A stretch of DNA of 64,000 nt from Maricaulis sp. Its GTDB lineage: Bacteria; Pseudomonadota; Alphaproteobacteria; Caulobacterales; Maricaulaceae. The DNA is taken from contig NZ_JAEPOL010000002.1 of the NCBI RefSeq assembly GCF_017642925.1, positions 1-64,000 of the forward strand. The letters run 5' to 3'. The notes below the pieces were generated by a model. The model made no database searches. It was not told the DNA's origin and saw nothing but the letters and a program-made list of their open reading frames with translations. This document shows positions 47,809-56,619 of the stretch, piece by piece. The position numbers were made by a program, and so were the translations under genes. Numbering within the stretch: the stretch's first letter is position 1; each line of letters begins with the position of its first letter.

Positions 47809-48177
47809 ATGGACACGATCACCGGCGGTTGCCTGTGCGGCAAGGTGCGGATCACGGCATCGGGGCGGCCCGACCGGGTCGGCGTCTGCCACTGCCTGGA
47901 CTGCCGCAAGCATCACGGCGCACTCTTCTATGCCGCCGCAATCTTCCCGGAGGACGCCGTCACCGTCGACGGCGAGACCCGCAGCTATCAGGGCCGCCAC
48001 TTCTGCCCCGCCTGCGGCTCTTCCGTCTTCGCCCGCACCGGAAACGAAACCGAGATCCATCTCGGCACGCTGGACAGCCCGGACCGGTTCATGCCGAGCT
48101 ATGAATGCTGGGTGGATCAGCGGGAAAGCTGGCTGCCGGAATTCCCGGTCGAGGCGCGGTATGCGCGGGATCGGTAA
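47809..48177 (+). CDS. GFA (glutathione-dependent formaldehyde-activating/CENP-V) family protein
   Basis: A 122-residue zinc protein. Cysteine clusters are GGCLCGKVRI, CHCLDCRKHHG and FCPACGSSVF, the usual GFA arrangement. The start is the Met of MDTITGGC; upstream codons are in a repeat-rich region. Despite the family name, most members have no proven formaldehyde activity. It lies between leuB and a leuB 3' remnant, so it seems to have arrived by insertion or duplication. Confidence 0.85.
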   Translation: MDTITGGCLCGKVRITASGRPDRVGVCHCLDCRKHHGALFYAAAIFPEDAVTVDGETRSYQGRHFCPACGSSVFARTGNETEIHLGTLDSPDRFMPSYECWVDQRESWLPEFPVEARYARDR

Positions 48178-48195
48178 GTGTCACAGTCTTCGCCG

Positions 48196-48315
48196 GACAA
48201 GGCCAACCCGTCCAGCGCCCTCGGAGCCGCCGGCAATCCCGGCGGAGACCTGACGTGCTCGGGGGTCGGCGTGAAACTGGTGGGGCGGCTGGAGGCAGAG
48301 GCTGTGGCGGCTTAG
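48196..48315 (+). pseudogene. decayed duplicate of the leuB 3' end
   Basis: In the leuB frame this stretch encodes DKANPSSALGAAGNPGGDLT, then CSGVGVKLVGRLEAEAVAA and a stop. The intact gene has DKANPFGAIEAAA, a segment of about 33 codons missing here, then GGDLTCSGAGVKLVERLEAEAVAA. By eye, 66 of the last 75 bases match. The frame is kept but there is no promoter or complete domain. It is a remnant of a second leuB copy or of an insertion duplication. Confidence 0.88.
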
Positions 48316-48389
48316 GGGGATATTGCCCTGACCGCCCTGTCTCACTATATTGCTTGCATCGGACTGGGGGTTGTTCCCGGTCGGCGACT

Positions 48390-48421
48390 GGCTCTGGGGC
48401 TTCCCGGAGCCTTTTGCTTTT
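48390..48421 (+). terminator. intrinsic terminator behind the leuB remnant
   Basis: GGCTCTGGG (48390-48398) pairs with CCCGGAGCC (48403-48411) with one G-U pair. TTTTGCTTTT follows. It is the first good plus-strand terminator after the leu operon, but it lies behind the remnant rather than behind leuB. It may be the operon's original terminator, displaced by the insertion. Confidence 0.8.
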
Positions 48422-49158
48422 CACGGGAATATTTTTAGCCCCCAGCCCGCAACAGCACCTGTCGGGCTGCGACGCAGTTTCGGCTCGATAATGTCCCACG
48501 CCCTGTTCGGTTGACCCCGGTCGAGAACGTACCGCCCTATAGGCCGGGCAGTGAGGTCCGCGAGCTGAAGCCCGGCCGAATTGGTCTTCTTGTCGGCGAA
48601 GACGATCTCGAAATCCGGCATCTCGCCCACATAGTTCGCACCATCTCGAATGCGCCGGAAGGCAAGCTCCAGCTCGTCGTCCTCGCGCTTGCCCCGGCGC
48701 TCGACCACGATGTGTGTGGTGAGTCCGTGCTGACCGCATCCACGCAGAAAGGCATGCGCGCGCTCCATACAGAATGTCAGTGCCATTTCGTACGGATTGG
48801 CGGGCGCTGCATAGCGGCGGGCAAGCTGGTCCTTGTGTATCGCTGCGGCCACGATAGTGAATTGAGCGTTCTGGATAAGGCGACTGAGGCCGCCCATGAA
48901 ATCCTCGCGCTTGGTGCGGCTTTTCAGAAACACAAACGGCGGCTTCTGTTTGCGTATCTCATGCTCGTGCAGAACGACGATATCGTGACCAAAGTGAGCA
49001 AACTTGAAAGCCTGCACTTGCGGGGCGACAACGTTGGCGTAGTGCTCCTTGCGGAAGATGCAGAAGTCCAGCACGAACACGGGATAGTCCCGGTCAATAG
49101 CGGTCAGGGTGTGATCGCCGCTTTCATCGACATAGATGATGTAGTCGCCATACGGCAT
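48421..49158 (-). CDS. DUF3800 domain protein
   Basis: A 245-residue protein of the DUF3800 family, thought to have an RNase H-like fold. The N-terminal YVDESGD (Asp11, Glu12), EHEI (about 65-68), VVERRG (Glu153) and DKKTNSAGLQLADLTA (Asp189 to Asp201) supply the conserved acids and Gln. Many members lie in phage or defence islands, and their function is unproven. The gene is AT-richer than its surroundings and is downstream of the nuclease-like gene on the same strand (154-base gap), so they may form one unit. Confidence 0.85.
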   Translation of the reverse strand: MPYGDYIIYVDESGDHTLTAIDRDYPVFVLDFCIFRKEHYANVVAPQVQAFKFAHFGHDIVVLHEHEIRKQKPPFVFLKSRTKREDFMGGLSRLIQNAQFTIVAAAIHKDQLARRYAAPANPYEMALTFCMERAHAFLRGCGQHGLTTHIVVERRGKREDDELELAFRRIRDGANYVGEMPDFEIVFADKKTNSAGLQLADLTARPIGRYVLDRGQPNRAWDIIEPKLRRSPTGAVAGWGLKIFP

Positions 49159-49312
49159 TAGACGTATCTATCCAGACTACAACCCAGTGCGAATTTTTGC
49201 CGGCTTGGAGTCAAGGCGTCACGGGCGTTCTGCCCCCAACAATCGCCTCGTCCCGGGTTCGGAAAAGGCCATGCTAGTCGTCCATCAGATCGCATTGGGC
49301 GGTCAGCTGCCG

Positions 49313-50647
49313 CTACTCGGCCCCGACATCCTCCACCTCTTCCTCTACGGCGCTCCGAAGTCGAGGCGCTGGCGGACGCCACGCTGTGAGCCGCTGCGCG
49401 ACAGAGCCGTAAAAGTCGTTCACCACCAACTCCTCCAGCGCATCGATGAATGTCTTGCGCCCGGCAAATCTTCGTCCATCCTTCATCATCTTCATTACGA
49501 CGAAAGATCCCGGCACCATGGACCGGTCAGGATGTGCGTGGCACTGCTCGTCCGCTAAAGCCTCGGCGAGTGTCGATGCCGTTTGTGGCGCCCGGCCCGG
49601 CCAATTTGCGAGAACCATCACCTCGTCACCGTTGGCGTCCTTCAGCTGTCGCAGGAGCCAGTTCAGCCGGGATCTCTGTTGCGCCTTGTCTTTGGGCGCT
49701 TCCAGCTTCATCGATACGCGGATTGTGCGGGTGTTGAGATCTGCTTCGACATCAATCGGCGCGGCAGTGTCGGGCACAACGATTGTCGCGCTTAGGCAGC
49801 ACTTCTCAGCCAATTCCCGGGTATCGTCTTGCATACGCTCTCGGGGATCAGACCGGTGACGCGGGGACAACTTCAACTCGGCCGGCGCGCCGGTCTTCCG
49901 GGAGAGAAGCAGACATAGGTCTCTTAGCTCGCTGTGCCAGCTGGCGACCACACCGAGAGCTTCGGGGCTTGCCTTCGAAATGCCGGTTCCCGACCGCAGC
50001 CGATCCAACACACTGGTCCACTCCGTTCCCATGCTATCGAACCGTTTCAGACCGGCGCTGGGGTGCAGGAGAAATCTTTCAAGTTCCCTCAAAAGAAAAA
50101 CGTGGTCGGCATCTTCTACATCATCGTTTAGGGCCAGGAGATTGATCGATGTGAGCAACGAAAACCACGAGAAATGTAGCAGTTCGACGCTCCTGGTTAG
50201 ACGCCGATCTACGCTGATCGGACTATGCTCCGGAAGCGGCGCGAAGTCGTTCGTCATGGTTACAACAGCATCGACCCCGACTTCCTTGGCGAGCCGGAGG
50301 TACGCTTCCACCTGCTCTTGCCTTAGCGACGCATTTCCGATTTTTGCCTCGACGAAGGCCGACCAGCTTTTCTTGCCGGTGCTGACCACGATCAGACCAT
50401 CGGGACGTAGCTTGTCGCCCTTTCGTTTGGGGAAAGTGACTTCTGTGTAAGCCTCGATCTTGGTTTTCACACCATGCCGGCGACCAATGGCATTCAGCAT
50501 GCTCGCCCCGAACTCCGGAACCTGCGCTAGCGTAGCCAGAACGATGGAGAGCGTCCGCCCCTCCTTAGAGCTCTCAGCAAGCACCGGGAACAAACGCGCC
50601 CGCTCGCCGCGAGCCTCGAAGCCGTCGATGTCTTCCATGCGTTCCAT
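49313..50647 (-). CDS. putative PD-(D/E)XK nuclease-like protein
   Basis: A 444-residue protein I cannot assign to a named family. The N-terminal part contains Glu69 in AYTEV, RPDGLIVV (Asp83), AFVEAKIG (Glu100, Lys102) and RQEQVEAYL (Gln109, Gln112). That is a complete PD-(D/E)XK nuclease core with its following Q-x-Y helix. The remaining 300 residues are mixed alpha/beta without a recognised motif, ending in an acidic tail. AAGGGGGAA precedes the ATG. GC content is visibly lower than in the flanks. With the DUF3800 gene behind it, it may be a defence or mobile-element cargo pair. Confidence 0.6.
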   Translation of the reverse strand: MERMEDIDGFEARGERARLFPVLAESSKEGRTLSIVLATLAQVPEFGASMLNAIGRRHGVKTKIEAYTEVTFPKRKGDKLRPDGLIVVSTGKKSWSAFVEAKIGNASLRQEQVEAYLRLAKEVGVDAVVTMTNDFAPLPEHSPISVDRRLTRSVELLHFSWFSLLTSINLLALNDDVEDADHVFLLRELERFLLHPSAGLKRFDSMGTEWTSVLDRLRSGTGISKASPEALGVVASWHSELRDLCLLLSRKTGAPAELKLSPRHRSDPRERMQDDTRELAEKCCLSATIVVPDTAAPIDVEADLNTRTIRVSMKLEAPKDKAQQRSRLNWLLRQLKDANGDEVMVLANWPGRAPQTASTLAEALADEQCHAHPDRSMVPGSFVVMKMMKDGRRFAGRKTFIDALEELVVNDFYGSVAQRLTAWRPPAPRLRSAVEEEVEDVGAE

Positions 50648-50910
50648 GCATTCCCCCTTGTAGTTGTAGTCACCCTACTTACGTCCAAACCGGGCGTCTA
50701 CAAGAAGCGAAAAGACGACCTGTGTAGTCCCCTGCGAAACCCGTTGAGTTCAAACAGCGTCAGACCAAGAGCACACGAGTCCGTGAACTTCTGGAGACTG
50801 AAAATAAGCTCCGCTACGCAATAAGGTCTGCGCAGTTTGCAACTATGATGCCTTCTCAGGCAGCGGGTAGGCGAACCCCAGCGCATTCGGAGCTACTTCT
50901 CCCCACAGTC

Positions 50911-51597
50911 TCACTCCACCGCCACCACCACCCGCGCCTCGGCCCGGTCCAGCACGCCTTGCGACAGCCCCTCCCAGAGCGCACTCTCCAGGCCGGCGTT
51001 TATGATGTCGGCCATGGAGGCGCCGGTGGGGGCGAGGTCTTCTATGTAGATTATCATCAGCTCCTCGCGCGGATTTTCGGCGTCGAGGATGTGTTTCATG
51101 GTGGCGTTGATGGTCTCGGCCGGCAGGGTGTAGCCCGCCTCGTCGAGCACGGCGCGCATCATGGCATTGTCGGAGCCCGCCTGCGGCACATCGCTTGCGC
51201 CTTCGCCGAAGCGGGCGCGGACGAAGAAATTGGCATCGCCCAGCGCGCGCTGTTCAAGGTCTGACAGGTGGAAGTCATAGCCGGCCTCCGGCAGGGACGG
51301 CAGATAGGCCTCGAACTGGATCCAGTAGAGCCGGTCGACCATCCGGTCCTCGCCTGCCTCGACGAAGAGGTGCATCTCGGCATCCACCGCATCATAGAGC
51401 GCCCAGCGCCGTCCGCCGGCATAGACCGCGCTGTCGGGCACAACGATGCGCGCCTCCGGCAGATGCGGCGAGACGAGCGTGCCCGCCGCCTCGACCTTGC
51501 GCATGGGGGCCGGCCAGGGCGCGGCGTCCGGACAGCCGGGCGCGGTGCACACATGGGTGGCGAGCGTGACGGCGAAGGCGCTGAGGGTCAGGGGCAT
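50911..51597 (-). CDS. hypothetical exported protein
   Basis: A 228-residue protein with a short hydrophobic N-terminus (LTLSAFAVTLATHVCTAP) that could be a weak signal peptide. The body is soluble: RRWALYDAVDAEMHLFVEAGEDRMVDRLYWIQFEAYLPSLPE near the middle, and MADIINAGLESALWEGLSQGVLDRAEARV at the end. I recognise no family. ATG at 51597 is chosen because the coding signal upstream is poor. It follows the dipeptidase gene on the same strand after 157 bases. The 263-base region 50648-50910 before it is AT-rich and has no gene. Confidence 0.55.
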   Translation of the reverse strand: MPLTLSAFAVTLATHVCTAPGCPDAAPWPAPMRKVEAAGTLVSPHLPEARIVVPDSAVYAGGRRWALYDAVDAEMHLFVEAGEDRMVDRLYWIQFEAYLPSLPEAGYDFHLSDLEQRALGDANFFVRARFGEGASDVPQAGSDNAMMRAVLDEAGYTLPAETINATMKHILDAENPREELMIIYIEDLAPTGASMADIINAGLESALWEGLSQGVLDRAEARVVVAVE

Positions 51598-51754
51598 GAG
51601 GGCATGGCTCCGTCTGCTGGATCGGTCCGATGCGGACCAGCAGACCCGGCGGGCGCGGGCGGAACCAATGAAACATCGGTAAGATAAAGGGATTTCTCGC
51701 CGCTGTGTCTCCGAGGCCCCGGTGCGCCCCTGAAGACCCGGGCCGGCCTCCCCC

Positions 51755-52918
51755 CTATTCCGGCAATTGCGCCCGGAAAAAACGGATCGCATTGCCGCCC
51801 ATCACCTGGCGCACATCGTCTTCGCTCAGGCCGGCCGCCAGCAGGCGGTCGGTGAGGACGGCGTATTCGGATGCGTCGAATGTGGTGGTGATGGTGCCGT
51901 CATAGTCGGAGCCGAGGGCGACATGGTCGAGGCCGACCAGGTCGATGGCGGCGATTATGGTGTCGGCGACGCCGGACGGGCTGTCATCGCAGGTCACATC
52001 TTCCCAGAAACCGATGCCGATCAGCCCGCCTTCCGCGGCGATGGCGCGCATCAGCCCGTCGGGAATGTTTCGGGTGACCGGGCAATGGCCGTGAATGCCG
52101 GTATGGGAGACCACGAGCGGCCGGTCGGTCATCGCCAGAACCTCGGCCACCACGGCGGGCGAGGAATGGGCGACATCGATGATCATGCCGCGCTCAAGCA
52201 TGGCGGCGACGGCCTCGCGGCCGAAATCGGTCAGGCCCGCGCCGGAGACGCCGTGCAGCGATCCGCCCAGCTCATTGTCGAAGAAATGCTGCAGGCCGAT
52301 CAGCCGGTAGCCGGCCTCCCAGAGCGGTTCGATATTGGCCAGATCGCCTTCCAGCGGGTGCGCGCCTTCCGTGGCGAGGAGGCCGCCCATCGCCATCGGG
52401 TCGCTCTGCCGGGCGGCCAGCACCGCGTCGAGATCGCCGCGCGTGCGGATAACGGTGAAGACGTCGTCATTCTCGGCCAGGCGGTTGAGGCGGTCGGCAT
52501 GGTAGAGCGCGCGATTGCGGATCGAGCCCCAGGTGTCGACCGGCCAGCGCTGGGCGATGGCGAGCGGGGTGATATTGTCGCTGTCGGCGGAGTTTTCCTC
52601 GTAATTCATCGAGGACGGCGTCTTGGTGACGCTGGAGAAGACCTGGAAGGCCACCCGCCCTTCGCGCAGGCGCGGCAGGTCGGTATGGCCGCGATCATGC
52701 CGCTGGGCCGGATCGCGCATCCACAGCAGCATGTCGGAGTGCAGGTCGGCGACGTCGAGCGTGGCGTGCAGGGCCTGCGCCTCGGCGGAGAGGGTATAGG
52801 GTTCGTGCGGCAGGACGAGATTGCGTCCGGCATCGATGCGCACGGGGATGACGTAGAAGAAGAGGCCGGCAGCGACCGCAATGAGGATGAGCACGCCGCC
52901 CAGAATGATCCGCTTCAT
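51755..52918 (-). CDS. membrane dipeptidase (peptidase family M19)
   Basis: A 387-residue renal-dipeptidase-like enzyme with an N-terminal membrane anchor (IILGGVLILIAVAAGLFFYVI). The zinc ligands are recognisable: DLHSD near residue 50 (His-x-Asp), Glu in LLATEGAHPLEGD, His in DVAHSS and His in VSHTGIHG; the final Asp is in LGSDYDG. It cleaves dipeptides, probably in the periplasm. ATG at 52918 is preferred over 52924 because GAGGGGGA lies at the right distance. It belongs to the downstream exported-protein gene by strand and spacing. Confidence 0.93.
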   Translation of the reverse strand: MKRIILGGVLILIAVAAGLFFYVIPVRIDAGRNLVLPHEPYTLSAEAQALHATLDVADLHSDMLLWMRDPAQRHDRGHTDLPRLREGRVAFQVFSSVTKTPSSMNYEENSADSDNITPLAIAQRWPVDTWGSIRNRALYHADRLNRLAENDDVFTVIRTRGDLDAVLAARQSDPMAMGGLLATEGAHPLEGDLANIEPLWEAGYRLIGLQHFFDNELGGSLHGVSGAGLTDFGREAVAAMLERGMIIDVAHSSPAVVAEVLAMTDRPLVVSHTGIHGHCPVTRNIPDGLMRAIAAEGGLIGIGFWEDVTCDDSPSGVADTIIAAIDLVGLDHVALGSDYDGTITTTFDASEYAVLTDRLLAAGLSEDDVRQVMGGNAIRFFRAQLPE

Positions 52919-52995
52919 CGCCATTCCCCCTCGTGAACCGTGTTCACAAGCTGTAGCGTGAAAGCCTGGTGCCAGACAAGAAAGCAGACAAGAAA

Positions 52996-53026
52996 AAGGG
53001 CCGCCCGGATTGTCCGGACGGCCCTT
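52996..53026 (-). terminator. terminator of the duplicated-domain protein gene
   Basis: AAGGGCCGCCCGG (52996-53008) pairs with CCGGACGGCCCTT (53014-53026) with one mismatch. On the minus strand TTTCTTG follows. It lies 25 bases past the stop of the gene at 53052. Confidence 0.8.
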
Positions 53027-53051
53027 CGTGTCTGGTGTCAGCCGGGACGGC

Positions 53052-53963
53052 CTATTCGCTGTAGAGTTCCGAGATCGACAGCGACGCGTTGGCATTCTCG
53101 CCCTGGCGGTAGGAACCGATCCAGATGTCATAGGTGCCCGAGGCCGGATTATGGAAGGTCAGGGCGGGGTTGAGACCGCTGTTGCCGCCATCATCATTGC
53201 AGTGCCAGTTGCCGTTCGGGTCGTTGACCAGGATGGTCGTGTCCGACGAGGAGGCCGCCGACAGGATCAGCGGCAGGGAGGAGCCGGCCGTGTAGCGCAG
53301 CTCGAAGTCCGGCGCGGCGGACACCCAGCCGGCACAGCCGCTGCGCACGTCCGACGCGCGGTAGGCGCCGCCGGAGACGATGTCGACGCGATAGGGGTCG
53401 GGCGTGAAACCGGCGCGCAGATTGGCGCTGCCGAAATTGGCCGGCAGGGACCAGTCGATCCCGCCATAGCTGTTGCCGCCGCCATTATAGCTGCCGCCGG
53501 AACCGCCGAGTTCGGAGATGGCGAGAACGGCGTCGGCGTAATCGCCCTGGCTGTAGGAGCCGACCCAGATGTCGTAGCGGCCGGACTGCGGGTTGGAGAA
53601 GGTCATGCTCGGATTGAGCCCTTCACCGCTGTCATCGTCGCAATACCAGTTGCCGCTGGGCCCGTTGACGACGAGCGTCGTGTCGGAGCTGGAGGTGGCG
53701 CCGATGGTCAGGTCGAACACGGTGCCGGCGGTGTAATAGACCGAATAGTCCGGCGCATTGGCGATCCAGCCGCGGCAAGACGAGGACACATTGGCAGCCG
53801 AGCGCGCGCCGCCGGAGGTGATGCGCACCGTGTAGGGATCCGGCGTGAAACCGGAGCTCAGATTGACGCTGCCATAGGTGGGCGGCGCGGAAAAATCCTG
53901 GGCGATGGCCGGAGCGGCGCAAACCAGGACGGCCGCAGCGGCGGCAAGAGAACGAAACTGCAT
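53052..53963 (-). CDS. secreted protein with two tandem ~125-residue domains
   Basis: A 303-residue exported protein; the signal peptide is QFRSLAAAAAVLVCAAPAIAQ. The mature part is two similar domains (about residues 25-150 and 170-303) joined by a Gly/Ser/Asn linker. Each contains GFTPDPY, a Cys-Gly/Arg-Gly-Trp segment, SSSDTT, GNWxCxDD, GLNP, the sequence SGxYDIWxGSYxQG and ISEL at its end. Each domain has two cysteines, suggesting a disulfide. Domain function is unknown to me; the pattern resembles lectin-like or peptidase C-terminal folds. It is transcribed on its own, with its own terminator. Confidence 0.75.
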   Translation of the reverse strand: MQFRSLAAAAAVLVCAAPAIAQDFSAPPTYGSVNLSSGFTPDPYTVRITSGGARSAANVSSSCRGWIANAPDYSVYYTAGTVFDLTIGATSSSDTTLVVNGPSGNWYCDDDSGEGLNPSMTFSNPQSGRYDIWVGSYSQGDYADAVLAISELGGSGGSYNGGGNSYGGIDWSLPANFGSANLRAGFTPDPYRVDIVSGGAYRASDVRSGCAGWVSAAPDFELRYTAGSSLPLILSAASSSDTTILVNDPNGNWHCNDDGGNSGLNPALTFHNPASGTYDIWIGSYRQGENANASLSISELYSE

Positions 53964-54073
53964 GACGGATCCCCTTTCACGCCTCCGGCCCGGCCACCCG
54001 CGTGCCGTCCCATCCGGTTGCGTGATCACAGTTTAGACGATCCTGCCACTGAACCACAGCTGAACGGTTATTT

Positions 54074-55582
54074 TTATTCCGCTGCGTCTTCGTCCCCGTC
54101 TTCGTCCGCGTCCGGCTGCCAGCCGAGCGCGGCGGAGATCAGGTGGAAGACCGTGTTCTGCTCGATCGAACCGCCGAACCAGTGCGCCCGCGGACCCGTG
54201 GCATAAAGCGCCACATCGGCCCCGGAATGGGTCTCGTCGGACAGGGCGATCGCGGTTTCCTGGCGATAGTCGGGCGCCAGCACGGTCTCGTCGTCCAGCG
54301 GCTCACCCTCATGGGGGCGTACATTGGGACCGTTCTGATAGCCCAGCGTGGTGTAGGGACGGCCGGTCTCGTCCAGCGTCAGCCGCGGCTCGGAGCCCGG
54401 CTCGTACGGATTGGCGCGGCGCACCAGGCCGAGAATGGGATTGCCGCGGCCGGGATAGCCGGAGAAGGTCATGGTGTGGCCGTGATCGGCGGTCACCACG
54501 ATCAGCGTCTCGTCCAGATCGACCCGTTCCAGCGCCGTCGCGATGGCGGCGTCGAAGGCCTGCATGTCGGTCAGGGCGCGATAGGCGTTGGTGACATGGT
54601 GGGCGTGATCGACCCGGCCGGCCTCGACCATCAGCACATAGCCGTCCTCATTCTGCGACAGGCGGTCGATGGCAAAGGCGGTCATTTCCGCCAGGGAGGG
54701 CTCGTCGGCCTCGCTGCGGTCGGCCTCATAGGCCATGTGGCTGTCGGTGAAGAGACCCAGCACCGGCGCACCGGCGGCCGGATCGAGTGCCCGGAAACCG
54801 GCTGCGTCGGTGACGGCGACGCGGTCGTGCGCCTGCCATTCCGCGATCAGATTGCGTCCGTCGGCGCGCACGCCGCCCTCGGCCTCGGGCAGGAAACGGG
54901 CCCGGCCGCCGCCCAGCGCCAGCTCGATACCGTCGCCCTCATCGAAGGCCAGCAATTGCGCGGCAATGTCGACACAGCCCGCGGCGACGCCCTCCGGCCG
55001 CATGTCGCTGTCGGCTTCCCAGGAGCGGATCAGGCTGTGCGCATAAAGCGTGGCCGGCGTGGCGTGGGTCAGGCGGGCGGTCGAGACGATGCCGGTGGCG
55101 AGGCCCCGGCGTTCGGCCAGCTCGACCAGGGTCGGCGGCAGATCCGCATCGGGCGCGCAGGCGTCGAGGAACTGGTCCGGCCGCACGCTGACCGCGCCGG
55201 AGCGGGTCTTGTGACCGGTCACCAGCGCCGTTGCCGTGCTGGCACTGTCGGCGACCTGGGCGTCGGCATTGTAGGTGCGCACCAGGGCTGTGCTGGGGAA
55301 GGCCTCGAAGGAGAGCGTGTGCGTCTCGCCGTCGCCGGCCTGCTCGCCGCCATAGATCCGCGCGGCGGAAATGGTGGGGATGCTCATGCCGTCGGCGATA
55401 AAGAGGATGACGTTGCGGGCCTGCTGCGGACGGACGTCGATCGCCATGCGGCGATCCAGCTCGGCGCGCGCACGCTGCCAGTTGTCGCTGTCACTGCCGG
55501 TATCCTGAAGGGTCGCGGCGCTCGCGGCACCGGCCAGGAAGACGCCCAGGACAACCGCCGGGCCGAAGGATTTGATACGCAC
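54074..55582 (-). CDS. alkaline phosphatase
   Basis: A 502-residue exported phosphomonoesterase of the PhoA superfamily. The signal peptide ends in AGAASA. The metal site opens with NVILFIADGMS. The phosphorylated serine is in QVADSASTATALVTGHKT. Later metal ligands are in EAGRVDHAHH, VTADHGHT and the C-terminal DETHSGADVALYA. It releases phosphate from organic esters in the periplasm. No Pho box is visible in the short upstream region, which carries a palindromic repeat. Confidence 0.95.
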   Translation of the reverse strand: MRIKSFGPAVVLGVFLAGAASAATLQDTGSDSDNWQRARAELDRRMAIDVRPQQARNVILFIADGMSIPTISAARIYGGEQAGDGETHTLSFEAFPSTALVRTYNADAQVADSASTATALVTGHKTRSGAVSVRPDQFLDACAPDADLPPTLVELAERRGLATGIVSTARLTHATPATLYAHSLIRSWEADSDMRPEGVAAGCVDIAAQLLAFDEGDGIELALGGGRARFLPEAEGGVRADGRNLIAEWQAHDRVAVTDAAGFRALDPAAGAPVLGLFTDSHMAYEADRSEADEPSLAEMTAFAIDRLSQNEDGYVLMVEAGRVDHAHHVTNAYRALTDMQAFDAAIATALERVDLDETLIVVTADHGHTMTFSGYPGRGNPILGLVRRANPYEPGSEPRLTLDETGRPYTTLGYQNGPNVRPHEGEPLDDETVLAPDYRQETAIALSDETHSGADVALYATGPRAHWFGGSIEQNTVFHLISAALGWQPDADEDGDEDAAE

Positions 55583-55600
55583 GTCGTGACCTCGTTCCGC

Positions 55601-55700
55601 TAGAGCGTGATCCGGTGAAACGGAAGCCGGTGAACCGGTTCGATCACGCGATCGCTCAGAATTCCGGAGCAGAGACGATTCCGCAGGAAACCATCCTGCT
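55601..55700. repeat. palindromic intergenic repeat upstream of alkaline phosphatase gene
   Basis: GCGTGATC (55605-55612) and GATCACGC (55642-55649) are exact inverted arms around two copies of a CCGGTGAA motif and the palindrome GAACCGGTTC (55632-55641). Its build resembles dispersed alphaproteobacterial repeats such as that at 10454-10492. It occupies most of the 188-base gap before the HATPase gene. Confidence 0.5.
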
Positions 55701-55770
55701 CCAGGTCGCGCAGGCCTACCGAATGCGGCCGGGAATGACCAATGAAAGTTTCAAGTCGGCGCAGCGGCAC

Positions 55771-56619
55771 TCAGCCCGCCGGCCCGTCCAGCAGGATCAC
55801 CGCCTCGACCACACTGCCCGAGCCCATATAGGTCAGCGAGGAGAAGGAGAGGGTGCGCGCCAGCGTGATCCCGCGGCCGCGATAGCCTGCACCGGCCGGC
55901 GGCCCCGTCAGGAAAGCCTCGTGATCGAACCCCTCGCCCTCGTCCTGGATGGTGAAGGCAATCATCCGTGCGCCGCGCTGGAAGGTGACGATCACCCGGC
56001 GCTCGGCATAGGCGGGATCGGCCAGCCGGCGCTCGACCTCCTCGCGCCAGGTCCCGGCGATCAGCAGGTCGCGCTTCTGTGCACCGGTGATTTCCAGATT
56101 GCCGTGCTCGACCGCATTGACCAGCAATTCCTGCAGACCGACCACGACGGCGTCGGAATTGGGACAGGCCAGCGCCAGCATGGTCGACAGGTTGCGCGCC
56201 TCGTCGAGCGTGCGGAAGACGAACTGGCCGCTCATGATCGTGCCGATGGCGGACTTGCGGCGCGCCACATCGGCCTGCAGTTCCAGCACCTGTTCGCGAT
56301 AATCGCAGGCCGCCTCGAAGACCGACTTCAGCGACGCAAAATCGGTATCGCGCGACAGCACGAAGTCGGCCTGGACCTGGCTGTCGGCCCGTTCGGTCAG
56401 GAAGATCGACTGCATCGCCTCTCCGGCCCGCAGCCGGGCCGCCTTCAGGGCACCCAGATGCGCATCGTCGGCGATCACCACACCGATCTCGCCGGTTTCC
56501 GGCAGGGCGGTCTCGCCAACCAGCACACCGCGCGGCTCGCCCTGCAGATAGTCACCCAGCCGGCGCGCCAGCGGGCCGTCGGACACCATCATCCAGATCA
56601 GGTCGTCGCGGTGTTTCAT
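55771..56619 (-). CDS. anti-sigma-type HATPase (RsbW-like) with N-terminal pseudo-receiver
   Basis: A 282-residue protein. The C-terminal HATPase_c_2 domain has the N-box VVVGLQELLVNAVEHGN, the G1 box FTIQDEGEGFD and the G2 box YRGRGITLART. These are the features of serine kinases such as RsbW. The N-terminal 110 residues (MVSDGPLARRLGDYLQ, VGVVIADDA-like, SIFLTERA) look like a degenerate receiver without clear phosphorylation residues. It overlaps the preceding PP2C gene by ATGA and should act on the STAS protein encoded in the same operon. Confidence 0.8.
   Translation of the reverse strand: MKHRDDLIWMMVSDGPLARRLGDYLQGEPRGVLVGETALPETGEIGVVIADDAHLGALKAARLRAGEAMQSIFLTERADSQVQADFVLSRDTDFASLKSVFEAACDYREQVLELQADVARRKSAIGTIMSGQFVFRTLDEARNLSTMLALACPNSDAVVVGLQELLVNAVEHGNLEITGAQKRDLLIAGTWREEVERRLADPAYAERRVIVTFQRGARMIAFTIQDEGEGFDHEAFLTGPPAGAGYRGRGITLARTLSFSSLTYMGSGSVVEAVILLDGPAG

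Noticed and set aside
48178-48315. a 45-codon GTG ORF ending in the leuB-like tail
   Set aside because: It starts by chance directly after the GFA stop. It covers only a fragment of LeuB and is better explained as a remnant.
50698-50886. 62-residue frame upstream of the nuclease-like gene
   Set aside because: No ribosome site, no motif and a skewed composition. The segment looks like intergenic DNA.
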